Below are positions 1 through 9,188 of a stretch of 48,581 nt of DNA, in pieces. Position numbers and translations under genes: made by a program. The DNA lies in the NCBI GenBank assembly GCA_015661405.1, contig JACWMK010000015.1, forward strand, positions 1-48,581, written 5' to 3'. Position 1 is the stretch's first letter; each line of letters starts with the position of its first letter. The stretch is from Methanobacterium sp. (GTDB lineage: Archaea > Methanobacteriota > Methanobacteria > Methanobacteriales > Methanobacteriaceae). Below the pieces are notes generated by a model, which was not told the origin of the DNA, made no database searches, and was given only the letters and a program-made list of their open reading frames with translations.

Positions 1-1
1 T

Positions 2-1819
2 AACCTGGAATATGTAGTCCTATTGGTGGTTATAGGGGTTTTAGTGTACGCTAGAAAAGCTATTGATCTGCTCGGATCAATCTTTATGATCATAATGGGT
101 GTCATAATCATATTCGCAGCAGGTGTAAACTGGCTTTTTCTAATTTTCGTATTTTTATTATTAGGATTAATTTTCACCAAATACAAACACCAGTATAAAA
201 AGGATAAAGGAATATATGAAGGCACCAGAACCATTAGGAATGTAGTGTCTAATGGAGTAGTGCCTTTTGTAATGGCTGCATTCGGGAACTATGGTGGATT
301 CATAGGATCCATAGCCACTGCAACAGCAGATACTATGGCCAGTGAAGTGGGAGTAGTTAATACCCCACGATTAATAACCACTCTAAAGAAAGTTGCACCC
401 GGTACTGATGGGGGAATATCTATATTAGGTACAGCTGCTGGAATCGTGGGTGCTGGCTTAATAGGTTTAGCAGCTTATATTTTAGGCATATATCCAGTTT
501 TATATAAAACTTTAGAAATTGCAGTTTTATCAGGTACTGTGGGATGTTTTATAGACAGCATACTGGGTGCTGTGCTTGAATCAAAAAAGTACCTAACCAA
601 TGAACATGTATTAATTATAGATGGAATGGCAGGCCGTCCTTTAGCAGAATTAGGATATAAAACAACACTTGAAGCAGCAGAAACACCGAATATGGATAAA
701 ATGGCGGAAAATGGAATTTGTGGAATCATGGATCCCATAAAGCCAGGCATAAGAGCTGGGAGTGACACATCCCATATATCCATACTAGGTTACGACCCTT
801 ATCAAGTTTATACTGGTAGAGGACCATTCGAAGCTGCAGGTGTTGGTATAGAAGTAATGGAAGGAGATATAGCCTTTCGATGTAACTTCTCTACTGCAGA
901 TGATGATGGAATAATTATTGATCGCCGAGCTGGCAGAATAAGGGAAGGCACTAAGGAAATAGCTCAACAAATAAACTCTATAGATTTAAATGAAAATGTA
1001 GAGGTAATATTCAAAGAATCAACTGGCCACAGGGCCGTTTTAGTTTTAAGGGGTAATGGATTATCAGATCAGGTAAGTGACGCTGATCCTAAACATGAAG
1101 GAAAAAAATGGAAACAAATCCAATCAAACGATAATAAACCCCAATCGATCAAAACAGCCCAAATATTAAATAAATTTGTTGAAGAAACCTATAAAATATT
1201 AAAAAACCATCCCATTAACATTAAAAGAATTGAAAATGGTGAAAATCCTGCTAACATAATATTACCACGTGGTGCAGGTGCCGTGCCTCATGTTCAACCA
1301 TTTATTGATAAATATGGTTTAAACGCAGCTTGCATAGCTGAAACTGGGTTAATTAAAGGAATTGGAAAAATAACTGGTATGGACATTATAAATGTTGAAG
1401 GAGCTACGGGTGGAGTAGATACTAATCTTAATAATATAACTAATAGCATCCTGGAATCTATAAAAAATTATGATTTTCTCTTAATCAATATAGATGGTGC
1501 AGATGAAGCAGGACATGATGGAAATATAACTGAAAAAGTAGAATTCATAGAGAAGGTAGATGAAGTTATACAAAAAATTTCACAAATACCCGATATTTAT
1601 TTTATACTTACAGCTGATCATTCTACACCCATATCCGTAATGGATCATAGTGGAGACCCGGTACCCCTAGTAATTAATGGTCCTGAGATTCGAGTGGATG
1701 ATGTTACAAGTTTTAATGAAAGATCCACTTACAAAGGTGGTTTATGCAGGATTAGAGGATCCGATATTATGAATATTTTAAGGGATCTAATGAATAAATC
1801 GACTAAATTCGGGGCATAA
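2..1819 (+). CDS. apgM: DUF92 membrane protein fused in frame to archaeal cofactor-independent phosphoglycerate mutase (5' partial)
   Basis: The frame is open to the left edge, so the true start lies outside the window; the first in-window TTG (23) is unlikely to be the start. Residues 1 to about 203 (counted from base 2) are a multi-helix membrane domain of the DUF92/TIGR00297 family, with conserved GNYGGFIGS and TADTMASEVG segments. Residues from about 204 to the end are the archaeal 2,3-bisphosphoglycerate-independent phosphoglycerate mutase, which interconverts 3- and 2-phosphoglycerate in glycolysis and gluconeogenesis. Visible are IIDGMAGRP, a DTSHISILGYDP segment with the phosphorylated Ser, INIDGADEAGHDG and TADHS metal ligands. 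The switch occurs at bases 599-612. The usual last DUF92 helix and the usual ApgM start Met are both missing, and no ATG, GTG or TTG lies at the junction. The enzyme would thus be membrane-tethered. Fusion versus assembly error is unresolved; both identities are clear. Confidence 0.88.
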   Translation, partial: NLEYVVLLVVIGVLVYARKAIDLLGSIFMIIMGVIIIFAAGVNWLFLIFVFLLLGLIFTKYKHQYKKDKGIYEGTRTIRNVVSNGVVPFVMAAFGNYGGFIGSIATATADTMASEVGVVNTPRLITTLKKVAPGTDGGISILGTAAGIVGAGLIGLAAYILGIYPVLYKTLEIAVLSGTVGCFIDSILGAVLESKKYLTNEHVLIIDGMAGRPLAELGYKTTLEAAETPNMDKMAENGICGIMDPIKPGIRAGSDTSHISILGYDPYQVYTGRGPFEAAGVGIEVMEGDIAFRCNFSTADDDGIIIDRRAGRIREGTKEIAQQINSIDLNENVEVIFKESTGHRAVLVLRGNGLSDQVSDADPKHEGKKWKQIQSNDNKPQSIKTAQILNKFVEETYKILKNHPINIKRIENGENPANIILPRGAGAVPHVQPFIDKYGLNAACIAETGLIKGIGKITGMDIINVEGATGGVDTNLNNITNSILESIKNYDFLLINIDGADEAGHDGNITEKVEFIEKVDEVIQKISQIPDIYFILTADHSTPISVMDHSGDPVPLVINGPEIRVDDVTSFNERSTYKGGLCRIRGSDIMNILRDLMNKSTKFGA

Positions 1820-1823
1820 ATAA

Positions 1824-3191
1824 ATGAATTATAATGAAAATAACTCTGAAGCCCCCAAGCTGTTTGGTACCTCTGGTATTCGTGGTAAAGTAGGTAGTGA
1901 AGTAACACTTGAACTAGCACTAGGTATTGGACGCTCTCTTTCTACACTGCTTGGTGAAGGACACCGTATTGTAGTGGGATATGATAGTAGAACATCTAAT
2001 AAGATGTTGGAGAGCGCTTTAACTGCAGGTATTCTAGAGGGTGGATGTAACGTTTTAAGTATTGGATTAGCACCAACACCCTTAGTAGGGTACGCTACAA
2101 TGAAGATAGGGGCTGATGCAGGAGTAATGATTACTGCATCTCATAATCCACCACAGGATAATGGTATTAAAGTATGGAACCGTAATGGTATGGCTTACCG
2201 AGCTCATCAAGAAAGGGCTTTAGAAAAAGTAATTCATTATAAAACATTTACCAATACCTCCTGGGAAAATATTGGAAGGGTAGAAGATATAAGCAGTTTA
2301 TCGTCCCTATACATAACTGATTTACTAAATTTTATAAATATAAAGCCTGGTTTAAAAGTAGTGGTGGATTGTGCCAATGGAGCAGCATCTTATATGTCAC
2401 CATTACTACTTAGAAAAGCTGGATGTGACGTGATAACATTAAATTCTCAACCAGATGGTTTTTTCCCCGGTCGAATGCCTGAACCATCAGATAAGAATTT
2501 AGGTGAACTCAAGAAAATGGTTAAAAAATCTAAAGCAGATCTGGGAATAGCTCATGATGGAGATGCTGATCGGATGGTGGCTGTAGATGAGAAAGGTGTT
2601 ATGGCTGAATTTGATAAATTATTAAGTCTTGTAGCATCTGAAATAGGTGGTCGTGTAGTTACCACCGTAGATGCCTCAAGTACCATCGATTTATGTATGG
2701 ATAAAATAGATGGTCAAGTTATAAGGACGGAAGTAGGTGATGTGCATGTGGCTGAAGCAATAGAAGAGCATAAAGCCTCTTTTGGTGGGGAGCCTTCTGG
2801 CACATGGATACATCCAGACTTCTGCATGTGTCCTGATGGATTATTATCCGCATTAAGAGTCATAGAGTTAGTACAGAAGAAAGGACCATTATCTCAACTA
2901 CTGAAAAATGTACCTAGTTTTCCTACTTTAAGGGAAAGAATTGATTGTAAGGAAGACCAAAAAAATTTAGTAATGGAGAAAGTTAAAAAAAAGCTTCCCC
3001 ATCTTTTTGAAAGTGTAATTAAAGTAGATTTAATTGATGGAGTCAGAATATCTATGAAGAATGGAAATTGGATTTTAATACGTCCCTCCGGCACTGAACC
3101 CTACTTAAGGATTACCTTAGGTGGTAAAACCATCGAAGAAGCACAGAAAATGATGGAACGTTGCAAGGGATTTCTTGGAGGTTTAATGTGA
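1824..3191 (+). CDS. glmM: Phosphoglucosamine mutase (phosphohexomutase family)
   Basis: This is a 455-residue alpha-D-phosphohexomutase, of normal length for the family. All four signatures are present: substrate loop LFGTSGIRG near residue 13, the phosphoserine loop TASHNP with catalytic Ser106, the magnesium loop DGDADR at 245-250, and the C-terminal phosphate-binding RPSGTEPYLRI near 422. It should convert glucosamine-6-phosphate to glucosamine-1-phosphate; phosphomannomutase is the alternative, since archaeal paralogues differ in substrate. The next gene is a GlmU-type enzyme that would use the product and overlaps this one by 4 bases, which supports the glucosamine assignment. It starts 4 bases after the apgM stop, so the three genes are probably co-transcribed. 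Confidence 0.9.
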   Translation: MNYNENNSEAPKLFGTSGIRGKVGSEVTLELALGIGRSLSTLLGEGHRIVVGYDSRTSNKMLESALTAGILEGGCNVLSIGLAPTPLVGYATMKIGADAGVMITASHNPPQDNGIKVWNRNGMAYRAHQERALEKVIHYKTFTNTSWENIGRVEDISSLSSLYITDLLNFINIKPGLKVVVDCANGAASYMSPLLLRKAGCDVITLNSQPDGFFPGRMPEPSDKNLGELKKMVKKSKADLGIAHDGDADRMVAVDEKGVMAEFDKLLSLVASEIGGRVVTTVDASSTIDLCMDKIDGQVIRTEVGDVHVAEAIEEHKASFGGEPSGTWIHPDFCMCPDGLLSALRVIELVQKKGPLSQLLKNVPSFPTLRERIDCKEDQKNLVMEKVKKKLPHLFESVIKVDLIDGVRISMKNGNWILIRPSGTEPYLRITLGGKTIEEAQKMMERCKGFLGGLM

Positions 3192-4459
3192 AGGGAGTTA
3201 TATTAACTGCAGGGGAAGGCACTAGAATGCGTCCCCTAACGCTAACCCGGCCGAAAACCATGGTGCCTATTGGCTGTAAACCAATATTACAGTATAATGT
3301 TGAGGCCCTAAGAGATGCTGGTGTAACTGAAATAACACTGATTGTGGGTTATCATCAAGATGTTATAAAAAATCATTTTAAAGATGGATCTTCATTAGGA
3401 GTTAATATAAACTATGTAACTCAAGAAAAACGATTAGGAACAGCTCACGCCATTGGAACCATCGCTAACATACTGGAAGGAGCATTCATAATTTTAAATG
3501 GAGATATAATAATAGAATCACAGTTAATAAGAGATCTAATCGATAAATATCAATCCACTGATGCTAAATCCATACTAACTTTAACACAAGTCAATGATCC
3601 TTCCTCCTTTGGAGTAGTAGAACTTGATGGTGATAGAATAACTAATTTAATAGAAAAACCTGCTCCCGGAGAAACCACCAGTAACTGGATTAATGCGGGT
3701 ATTTACCTTTTTGATGATGATATCTTCCATGCTATAAAAGAGACTCCAAAATCATCACGTGGAGAATATGAAATAACTGATTCCATCAAGATTCAAATGG
3801 ATAGAAATGAAAAAGTTTTAGGCATGCTGTACTCGGATAAATGGATTGATGTGGGAAAACCATGGGAACTCCTAACAGTTAATGCGGAATATTTAGAAGG
3901 AATGATTGAATCTGAAATTTATGGTGAAATTGAAGATGGAGTCACCATTCACGGTCCAGTTTTTGTAGGTGAAAATAGTATAATAAGATCCGGATCATAC
4001 ATTATGGGACCTATCTTTATTGGAAGTAATTGTGATATAGGTCCTAACACTTTTTTAAGGAAATGCACTTGCATTGGTAATGGAGTTAAGATTGGAAACG
4101 CGGTTGAAATTAAAAACTCTATTATAATGGACGATACTAATATTAATCATTTATCATATGTAGGAGATTCTATTATAGGGGCTAATTGTAATATAGCCGC
4201 AGGCACCAACATAGCTAACCTGCGTTTCGATGATGGTAATGTAAAATTAACTGTAAAAGGAGATAGAATAGATTCTGGAAGGAGAAAATTAGGTGTAATC
4301 TTTGCAGATGGTGTTAAAACTGGAATAAACTCTAGTTTCAATCCCGGCGTAAAAGTGGGTTTAAACTCAAAGATAGGTGCAGGAGCAATAATCAGTAAAG
4401 ATATCCCATCAAACAAGCTAGTTCTACCTAAACAACAACAATTAATTCTAGATCAATGA
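3188..4459 (+). CDS. glmU: Bifunctional sugar-1-phosphate nucleotidylyltransferase / acetyltransferase (GlmU-like)
   Basis: I chose GTG 3188: it overlaps the glmM stop as GTGA and sits 5 bases after a GGAGGT ribosome binding site (3177-3182). The longer frame from TTG 3161 would put that site inside the gene. The 423-residue protein has an N-terminal nucleotidyltransferase domain (signature GEGTRMRPLT at 9-18, Lys23) and, from about residue 240, a left-handed beta-helix of hexapeptide repeats. This matches the archaeal bifunctional GlmU (MJ1101 type), which acetylates glucosamine-1-phosphate and makes UDP-N-acetylglucosamine. UDP-GlcNAc feeds pseudomurein and protein glycosylation in these methanogens. 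Strict sugar or nucleotide specificity cannot be read from the sequence. Confidence 0.88.
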   Translation: MKGVILTAGEGTRMRPLTLTRPKTMVPIGCKPILQYNVEALRDAGVTEITLIVGYHQDVIKNHFKDGSSLGVNINYVTQEKRLGTAHAIGTIANILEGAFIILNGDIIIESQLIRDLIDKYQSTDAKSILTLTQVNDPSSFGVVELDGDRITNLIEKPAPGETTSNWINAGIYLFDDDIFHAIKETPKSSRGEYEITDSIKIQMDRNEKVLGMLYSDKWIDVGKPWELLTVNAEYLEGMIESEIYGEIEDGVTIHGPVFVGENSIIRSGSYIMGPIFIGSNCDIGPNTFLRKCTCIGNGVKIGNAVEIKNSIIMDDTNINHLSYVGDSIIGANCNIAAGTNIANLRFDDGNVKLTVKGDRIDSGRRKLGVIFADGVKTGINSSFNPGVKVGLNSKIGAGAIISKDIPSNKLVLPKQQQLILDQ

Positions 4460-4599
4460 TATATAAAAAAATTATTTTTTTTAAATAAAAATTTATTAAT
4501 GATATTATTTTTTTAGAATTTATTTTATTTTTATCATTAAACACTGAATTTTCAAGCCAAATTTAGTTATTTAAAAAATATTTCAAAGTTGATGAAAAA

Positions 4600-5076
4600 A
4601 TGATACACACCACAGTTAAAATATTCAAAGGTTCCCACATAACTGGAAAAGTTAATATAGCTGATCAATCATCCGTATGGTTCAACGCAGTCATCAGAGG
4701 TGATATCGAGGAAATTACTATTGGAAAATATTCCAACATTCAAGATAACTGCGTTTTACACTCATCTAAAAACCATCCACTTAAAATAGGATCCTATGTT
4801 TCAATTGGACATGGTGCAATAGTACACGGAGCCACAATAGAAAATAATTGTTTAATTGGAATGAATTCCACTATACTAAACGGTGCCATTATAAGAAAAA
4901 ACAGTATAGTAGGTGCCGGTGCTGTAGTAACTGAAGGTAAAGAATTTCCCGAAAAAAGTCTTCTAATGGGTATGCCCGCCAAACTCATCCGGAAACTAGA
5001 AAATGATGAAATAGAAGACATAAAAAATAATAGCATTAACTATGCGGATATGGCTAATAAAGACGAAGTAATTTAA
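4600..5076 (+). CDS. Gamma-carbonic-anhydrase-like hexapeptide-repeat protein (YrdA/PaaY family)
   Basis: The 158-residue protein is almost entirely a left-handed beta-helix followed by a short C-terminal helix, the shape of gamma-class carbonic anhydrases and their relatives, historically annotated ferripyochelin-binding protein. The three zinc-ligand histidines are present (His54, His71, His76), as are the RGD near 33-35 and QD at 48-49 around the active site. It lacks the long acidic loop of the Methanosarcina Cam enzyme, so activity is uncertain. It follows glmU after 140 AT-rich bases and may have its own promoter. No strong ribosome binding site is visible; ATG 4600 is the only sensible start. 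Confidence 0.82.
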   Translation: MIHTTVKIFKGSHITGKVNIADQSSVWFNAVIRGDIEEITIGKYSNIQDNCVLHSSKNHPLKIGSYVSIGHGAIVHGATIENNCLIGMNSTILNGAIIRKNSIVGAGAVVTEGKEFPEKSLLMGMPAKLIRKLENDEIEDIKNNSINYADMANKDEVI

Positions 5077-5153
5077 TTAAAAAAAATATATGCACTTTTA
5101 TTTAATAACTTTAATATTAAAAAAATATTTACAAATTATCGTGTTGATTAACA

Positions 5154-6251
5154 ATGGTAAAGATTCGCGAATTAGTTAAAACACTTAATCCCTATGTTCC
5201 CGGTAGATCAATAAAAGAAATAGCTGGAAAATATGATTTAAATCCTGATAAAATCATTAAACTAGGATCTAATGAAAATCCATTAGGACCCTCACCCAAA
5301 GCCATAGAAACATTATCAAAAAATCTTAAATATATGAATCAGTACCCAGAAACAGATTTAAAAGATTTAACCGAAGCAATAGCTTCATATTCAGGTGTAA
5401 ACCCATCCCAAGTGATTTTAGGTGGAGACGGTGCTGATGAGATACTAGATCTACTAGGAAAAACATTAATTGACCCTGGAGATGAATTTATAGTACCATT
5501 ACCTAGTTATATGTACTATGAATACATCTTAACCATTAATGGGGGAGTACCCGTCTACGCTCAATGGGATATGCCTCAAAACAAGGTGAATGTCGATTCC
5601 ATATTAAAAAATCTCTCCCCACGCACCCGTATAATATTCTTATGCACACCCAACAATCCAACAGGAGGATTAATAAATAAAAAAGATATTAAAACCATTT
5701 TAGATAGCACTGATGCATTGGTAGTGGTGGATGAAGCATACTTTGAATATTCTGGTGTAAATAATGTTGATCTACTAAATGATCATGACAATCTCTTTAT
5801 TCTACGCACCTTCTCCAAAGTAATGGGATTAGCAGGTATGAGGGTTGGTTATGGATTAAGTAATCCACAATTTATACAATACATGCACCGAGTGAAGCCA
5901 GCATTCAGCCTTACCCGACTCTCTCAAATCGCAGCAGTAGCCACCCTAAATGATAAAGACTATATAAAAACCTCCATTCAACTTGGAATACAAAGCCGTG
6001 AATATCTCTACACAGAACTCCTTAATTTATCTAATTTAATCGTGCTTAAATCCAAAGCAAATTATTTATTAATAGACATTCGTGAAACAGGAATGAATTC
6101 TAAAACTTTAACTAAAAAACTTATGGAGAAAGGAATAATTGTAAGAGATTGCAGTTCATTCCTAGGTTTAGATGATTACTGGATTAGAGTAAATGTCGGC
6201 ACCATAGAAGATGATAAAAAATTTATCGAAGTTTTAAAGGAAATAATTTAA
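5154..6251 (+). CDS. hisC: Histidinol-phosphate aminotransferase
   Basis: The 365-residue class-II fold-type-I aminotransferase converts imidazole acetol phosphate and glutamate to histidinol phosphate in histidine biosynthesis. Visible are SNENPLGPSPKA near residue 39 (substrate phosphate and N-terminal lid), CTPNNPTGG at 164-172, DEAYFEY at 193-199 and the PLP-binding Lys222 in FSKVMGLAGMRVGY. Length is normal and the enzyme looks complete. It is not beside other his genes here. The upstream 77 bases are AT-rich, with no clear ribosome binding site. Confidence 0.93.
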   Translation: MVKIRELVKTLNPYVPGRSIKEIAGKYDLNPDKIIKLGSNENPLGPSPKAIETLSKNLKYMNQYPETDLKDLTEAIASYSGVNPSQVILGGDGADEILDLLGKTLIDPGDEFIVPLPSYMYYEYILTINGGVPVYAQWDMPQNKVNVDSILKNLSPRTRIIFLCTPNNPTGGLINKKDIKTILDSTDALVVVDEAYFEYSGVNNVDLLNDHDNLFILRTFSKVMGLAGMRVGYGLSNPQFIQYMHRVKPAFSLTRLSQIAAVATLNDKDYIKTSIQLGIQSREYLYTELLNLSNLIVLKSKANYLLIDIRETGMNSKTLTKKLMEKGIIVRDCSSFLGLDDYWIRVNVGTIEDDKKFIEVLKEII

Positions 6252-6301
6252 ATTGTTTTAGTATAAATTAAAATTTCATTATTATATTCTATCTAAATTT
6301 G

Positions 6302-7018
6302 ATGAGTAGTGTAAAAAAGTTGATTATCGGCGGAATAATAGTTTCATCTATTGAATATCCTAGTAAAATATCTTTAGTAATTTTTACTGGAGGATGTATC
6401 CTTAAATGCCCCTATTGTCATAATCCAGAGCTTATATTTGGAGGAAATCCAGTCGAGATAAGTACAATCAAAACAAAAATTAAAGAATCTCTAGAATATA
6501 TAGATGGAATAACAATAACCGGTGGAGAACCATTAATCCAATGGGAAGATGTTAAGGATATTCTACAGTATTCTAAAATGTTAAAATTAAAAACAAAAAT
6601 TGACACAAGTGGATTTAATCCAGAAAGAATTAGAAAAATTATAAAATGGACAGATTATATTGCACTTGATATTAAAGCACCTTTCTATAAATACGAATCG
6701 GTAACAGGAATGGATATAGGTGATTGTGTGAAAAAAAGCATGAAAATTTGCTTTAATAATCCAAATACTTTTCTTGAATGCAGAACCACCTATGTACCAG
6801 GTCTTTTGAATCCGGATGACATGATGGAAATTGCAAAAAGTATACAATGTGATTTATACACTATTCAACAATTCAGAAATCAAATTGTTTTAGATGAAAA
6901 ACTGAAACAAACACCTAATCCCTCACGTGATGAATTATTAATGATTGCAAATAAAATTAAACCAATATTAGGAAGAGTAAAGTTAAAAACTGCTGAATTT
7001 GGCGATGAAATTATATAA
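6302..7018 (+). CDS. Radical SAM activating enzyme, anaerobic ribonucleotide reductase activase-like (NrdG/PflA type)
   Basis: ATG 6302 is preferred over the TTG immediately before it. The 238-residue protein has the radical SAM cluster motif CILKCPYC (Cys32, Cys36, Cys39), followed by ITGGEPLIQW near residue 78, which binds SAM. This size and the N-terminal GGIIVSSIEYPSKIS segment match the short archaeal anaerobic ribonucleoside-triphosphate reductase activating proteins, which install a glycyl radical on a partner enzyme using reduced iron-sulfur cluster chemistry. The partner (NrdD or a pyruvate formate-lyase-like protein) is not in the window, so the exact substrate is inferred from family resemblance. 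Confidence 0.82.
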   Translation: MSSVKKLIIGGIIVSSIEYPSKISLVIFTGGCILKCPYCHNPELIFGGNPVEISTIKTKIKESLEYIDGITITGGEPLIQWEDVKDILQYSKMLKLKTKIDTSGFNPERIRKIIKWTDYIALDIKAPFYKYESVTGMDIGDCVKKSMKICFNNPNTFLECRTTYVPGLLNPDDMMEIAKSIQCDLYTIQQFRNQIVLDEKLKQTPNPSRDELLMIANKIKPILGRVKLKTAEFGDEII

Positions 7019-7047
7019 AAATGGATGAATAATCGGAGGGTTCAATC

Positions 7048-8178
7048 ATACCAATTTTGTTATTTGGAAGCAACCATATTGATCTCATAACAGGTAAAAA
7101 AACCACTACCATTAGAAAATTGTGGAAAAAACCTTTATCAACAGGGGATAGACTTCATTGTTACTGGAATTTGATTTCTAAAGAACGTGAGAAACTCTTT
7201 GAAGCTGAAGTAACGTATGTTAACGTTATCAAATTTAATGAACTTAAAAAGAATGATGAACTTGCACGTGAAGAAGGTTTTCGAAATGCTCAAGAATTAG
7301 AAGCTGAATTTCACAGACTTTACCCGGATACAGACGATAACTCCCTTTTTCAAATTGTACGATTTAGAAAAATTCCAATTAATAAATGGGAAGGTAAAAC
7401 AATAGATGAAAAATCTATGATTACCAAAAGAGCTGATATTTTATTTGATGTTGGTAAATTTAATGATTCCGTGCAGTGTTACAGTGCAGCATTACGTTTC
7501 GATCCTGATGATGTTTACCTTTTAAATCGTAAGGGAGATATCTTATCTCGTCTTGGTTTATTTGATGAAGCTTTAGAATGCTATGATAAAGCATTAAAAC
7601 TGGATCCACATAACGAATTCATCTGGAATAATAAAGCTATAGCTTTATTAAACTCTAACAAACCAGAGGAAGCGTTACAAGCCAGTTTACATGCATTTAA
7701 TTTGAATTCTAAGAATATTATAGTACTCTATTGGCGGGGATTCATATTAGAAATGCTAGGAAGTTATAAGGAAGCTTTAAAATATTATGATAAAATATTA
7801 GAGATTGATCCATATAATCCAGATGTTTGGAATGCTCGAGGTAACATTTTAACCGAAATGAATTGTATTGAAGAAGCTGTAAAGTCTTATGATCGAGGAT
7901 TAGAGCTTTGTCTTGAGGAAAAACCTGATGCATCCACTTGGAACCGGAAAGGAAACGCTTTAATGGAACTCGGTCGATTTGAAGACGCATTGAACTGTTA
8001 CAATGAAGCATTAAATTTAGAGTCTAAAAATGATATATTCTTAAGCAACAAAGGCGTAGCTTTTATAGAATTAAACCGTTTCGAAGAAGCAATAGATTGT
8101 TTAAAAAAAGCATTAATAATTAATCCCACTAATGAAGATGCTCAGATATTAATAGATGAATGTTTAGATAACTTATAA
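7048..8178 (+). CDS. ASCH-domain protein with C-terminal TPR repeats
   Basis: Residues 1 to about 107 resemble an ASCH domain (small beta-barrel thought to bind RNA): ITGKKTTTIRKLWKKPL, then GDRLHCYW and a C-terminal FRKIPI. From about residue 120 to the end run seven or so tetratricopeptide repeats with the W-x-N-K-G, A-L-x-C-Y-x-K-A-L pattern, a protein-protein scaffold. The start is odd. A strong GGAGGG ribosome binding site (7035-7040) is followed at ideal spacing by ATA (7048), which would give MPILLFGSNH. The first conventional start is TTG 7057, 16 bases from that site. I give the ATA-based extent and flag the doubt. Function unknown; RNA binding plus scaffolding is inference. Confidence 0.75.
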   Translation: MPILLFGSNHIDLITGKKTTTIRKLWKKPLSTGDRLHCYWNLISKEREKLFEAEVTYVNVIKFNELKKNDELAREEGFRNAQELEAEFHRLYPDTDDNSLFQIVRFRKIPINKWEGKTIDEKSMITKRADILFDVGKFNDSVQCYSAALRFDPDDVYLLNRKGDILSRLGLFDEALECYDKALKLDPHNEFIWNNKAIALLNSNKPEEALQASLHAFNLNSKNIIVLYWRGFILEMLGSYKEALKYYDKILEIDPYNPDVWNARGNILTEMNCIEEAVKSYDRGLELCLEEKPDASTWNRKGNALMELGRFEDALNCYNEALNLESKNDIFLSNKGVAFIELNRFEEAIDCLKKALIINPTNEDAQILIDECLDNL

Positions 8179-8239
8179 AAATATTTTTTTTATATATTGA
8201 AATAGTTGGTATAGAATTTTTGAAAAAAAATGTAAATGG

Positions 8240-8270
8240 AAATTTGTAAATTCATTTTTTTTACAAATTT
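8240..8270 (-). terminator. Inverted repeat between convergent genes, likely bioY terminator
   Basis: Perfect 11-bp arms AAATTTGTAAA (8240-8250) and TTTACAAATTT (8260-8270) flank a T-rich loop. On the minus strand a run of eight T follows shortly after the stem (8222-8230), so it could end bioY transcripts. It lies between the convergent ASCH-TPR and bioY genes. Stem is all weak pairs except two, so this is a moderate call. Confidence 0.5.
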
Positions 8271-8300
8271 TATTCCACTGTTGAATTCACTCTAAAAATT

Positions 8301-8966
8301 TTAAAATATTTCATTTTTAGTTTCGGAATTTTTAATATTTAATTCTCCATTATAATCTTCTTTAGGAGTAATAGTTTTAGTTAATGCAGCAGCACCTGCT
8401 ATTTTAAAGATATCTCCAATTATGAATGGTATGAAACCTAATAGTAGCAGAGTCCAAATTCCAGGCATATAACCCGTTGTTTTTTGAGTCCAGATTCCCA
8501 GTTGAAGTAATCCTGGAATATATAAAAGCACAAAATCTGCAAATAACATTAATCCAAGCATAGGACGGAATCTTCTTGCTTGAATAAATTTATCAGCGAA
8601 ATATCCTAAAAATAAAGCCATTAATATAAATCCAATAAGATAACCGCCAGTAGCTCCTATTAATGCACTATATCCACCATGCATTCCTGCAAACCAGGGA
8701 ACTCCCACAAGTCCGATTACAATGTATATCACTATACTAATTCCTCCCCAGTATCGTCCTAACAGTACACCCGCCATTAAAACAGCGAATGTTTGACCAG
8801 TGACTGGTACAGGAGTCCAAGGTAATGGTATAATTATTTGAGCCATAATACCCGTGAAACATGCCACCATAAATGCTAATACTGCCTTATTAGCCAGAGA
8901 AGTATTGGAACGCCATTTAAATAGTGAATATCTTTTTTTGAAATAATTGTCAATGGTAATTTCCAT
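8301..8966 (-). CDS. bioY: Biotin transporter S component BioY
   Basis: The 221-residue integral membrane protein has about six hydrophobic segments and the BioY signatures: PVPVTGQTFAVLMAGVLLGRYWGG, with GLVGVPWFAGMHGGYSALIGATGGYLIGF in the middle. BioY is the substrate-binding component of an ECF-type biotin importer; it pairs with an energising EcfT/EcfA module encoded elsewhere. Start at 8966 follows a strong AGGAGG ribosome binding site. The N terminus carries a longer hydrophilic stretch of about 25 residues before the first helix. No BirA-type operator was recognised upstream. Confidence 0.92.
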   Translation of the reverse strand: MEITIDNYFKKRYSLFKWRSNTSLANKAVLAFMVACFTGIMAQIIIPLPWTPVPVTGQTFAVLMAGVLLGRYWGGISIVIYIVIGLVGVPWFAGMHGGYSALIGATGGYLIGFILMALFLGYFADKFIQARRFRPMLGLMLFADFVLLYIPGLLQLGIWTQKTTGYMPGIWTLLLLGFIPFIIGDIFKIAGAAALTKTITPKEDYNGELNIKNSETKNEIF

Positions 8967-9188
8967 TCATAATTCCTCCTATTAATTAAAATTATATTTT
9001 TAGAACTTGATAACTAATGGTAATAACAAAATCTGTTCTTAACTGATTATTTTACTAAAAAAGACCTTAATTAGTATTATAAGTTATTTTTGTTAGTTCT
9101 TTTATTACTTAGATTTATAAACTTATAAATTTTTATAAAAGCTAAATTTTTTTTAAATAAATCAATTTAAATATTTATATTAATTTTA

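Noticed and set aside
475..970. Minus-strand open frames opposite the DUF92-ApgM gene
   Set aside because: They overlap a clearly conserved gene, have no domain features and no ribosome binding sites.
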